Assembly (NCBI GenBank): GCA_002706765.1
Contig: PAJV01000077.1
Coordinates: forward strand, 1 to 64,000
DNA: 64,000 bases
Source of the DNA: Gimesia sp.
Lineage (GTDB): Bacteria; Planctomycetota; Planctomycetia; Planctomycetales; Planctomycetaceae
Direction of reading: 5' to 3'
The translations under genes and the position numbers were made by a program. Under the pieces are notes generated by a model. The model saw nothing but the letters and a program-made list of their open reading frames with translations. It was not told the DNA's origin and ran no database searches. This document shows, piece after piece, positions 63,713-64,000 of the stretch. The first letter of the stretch is position 1, and every line of letters starts with the position of its first letter.

Positions 63713-64000
63713 TTAAGAGTCACCATTGCGTGAGAAGGAGCGGGTCTGTTCCCGGATGCCCCAGGCTTTGAGTTTGCGCTGCAATGTTCGAACCGACATT
63801 CCCAGTGATTTTGCAGAATGCGTGCGATTCCCATGATTGCGGCTGAGTGTCTGCTGAATCGCCGTGCGTTCCAGTTCTTCCAGACGAATTCCTTCCGGAA
63901 TAACAATGCCATCATGGGCTGCTTCTCCATTCCGCAACATGTCAGGCAGATCATCCATGGTCAACCGCCCCGACTTCGAGAGGACCACCATGCTCTCCAG
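63713..64000 (-). CDS. C-terminal part of an NtrC-type sigma-54-dependent regulator (5' end outside window)
   Basis: The frame is open to the window edge and reads LESMVVLSKSGRLTMDDLPD, the end of the AAA+ domain of NtrC-like activators. A linker follows, then a Fis-type helix-turn-helix: LEELERTAIQQTLSRNHGNR, then SAKSLGMSVRTLQRKLKAWG. It ends in a short basic tail. Such proteins activate sigma-54 promoters in response to a sensor kinase. The receiver and most of the ATPase lie beyond base 64000. Confidence 0.88.
   Translation of the reverse strand: MESMVVLSKSGRLTMDDLPDMLRNGEAAHDGIVIPEGIRLEELERTAIQQTLSRNHGNRTHSAKSLGMSVRTLQRKLKAWGIREQTRSFSRNGDS

Overview
This window most likely comes from a planctomycete, probably close to Gimesia/Planctomyces. 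That is inference from gene content, not from a marker gene. The clues are very long surface proteins whose N-termini are basic and carry LE-x-R-x-LL-type tags (LEDRTLL, LEELLML, LEVRTML), a broken DUF1559 (H-X9-DG) gene, a planctomycete-type integrase remnant, and many small catabolic hydrolase and beta-propeller genes. No rRNA, tRNA or CRISPR array was recognised.

Layout. (1) 1-2.95 kb: the end of a small beta-rich protein with a good terminator, then a complete ISL3-type insertion sequence, an integrase remnant and a decayed second copy of the IS right end. (2) 2.95-16.2 kb: one reverse-strand gene of about 4,400 codons with 20 Calx-beta domains, three FG-GAP-like propeller blocks, a dockerin-like pair and a C-terminal matrixin-type metalloprotease. 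(3) 16.2-24.3 kb: a gene-poor accessory zone with a DUF1559 pseudogene, a PRiA4_ORF3-family gene, two small hypothetical genes and several copies of a hairpin-rich dispersed repeat. (4) 24.3-41.7 kb: the most interesting part. A DUF4347/cadherin-repeat surface protein is translationally coupled (TAATG) to a membrane GGDEF/HD-GYP protein. Divergent from it is a row of five genes: a TolC-type outer-membrane protein, a shortened SecA-like ATPase, a small HlyD-type adaptor, a GAF-HlyD fusion and a PqqD-like/M50 protease/HlyD fusion. I read this as a dedicated export machine with its probable substrate and a c-di-GMP control protein. (5) 42.3-52.5 kb: a GH8 cellulase-like protein with two CBM2 modules, a CHAP/NlpC-like hydrolase, a stand-alone LexA DNA-binding domain, an HExxH metallopeptidase, an OprP-like porin and a BON-MscS channel. 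(6) 52.7-63.4 kb: a catabolic gene cluster arranged around a GntR regulator. A four-gene reverse operon (GntR, alpha/beta hydrolase, beta-helix protein, propeller hydrolase) diverges from an RraA-family protein, an esterase and a second propeller hydrolase. A tandem-hydrolase gene runs in towards the reverse operon. (7) The window ends with a DUF6435 protein and the C-terminus of an NtrC-type regulator.

How the parts may fit together (inference): the export machine plausibly moves LE-x-R-x-LL-tagged giant proteins to the surface for adhesion or polysaccharide use. The GGDEF/HD-GYP protein may link this to attachment. The right-hand cluster looks like an induced pathway for an unidentified glycan or sugar acid.
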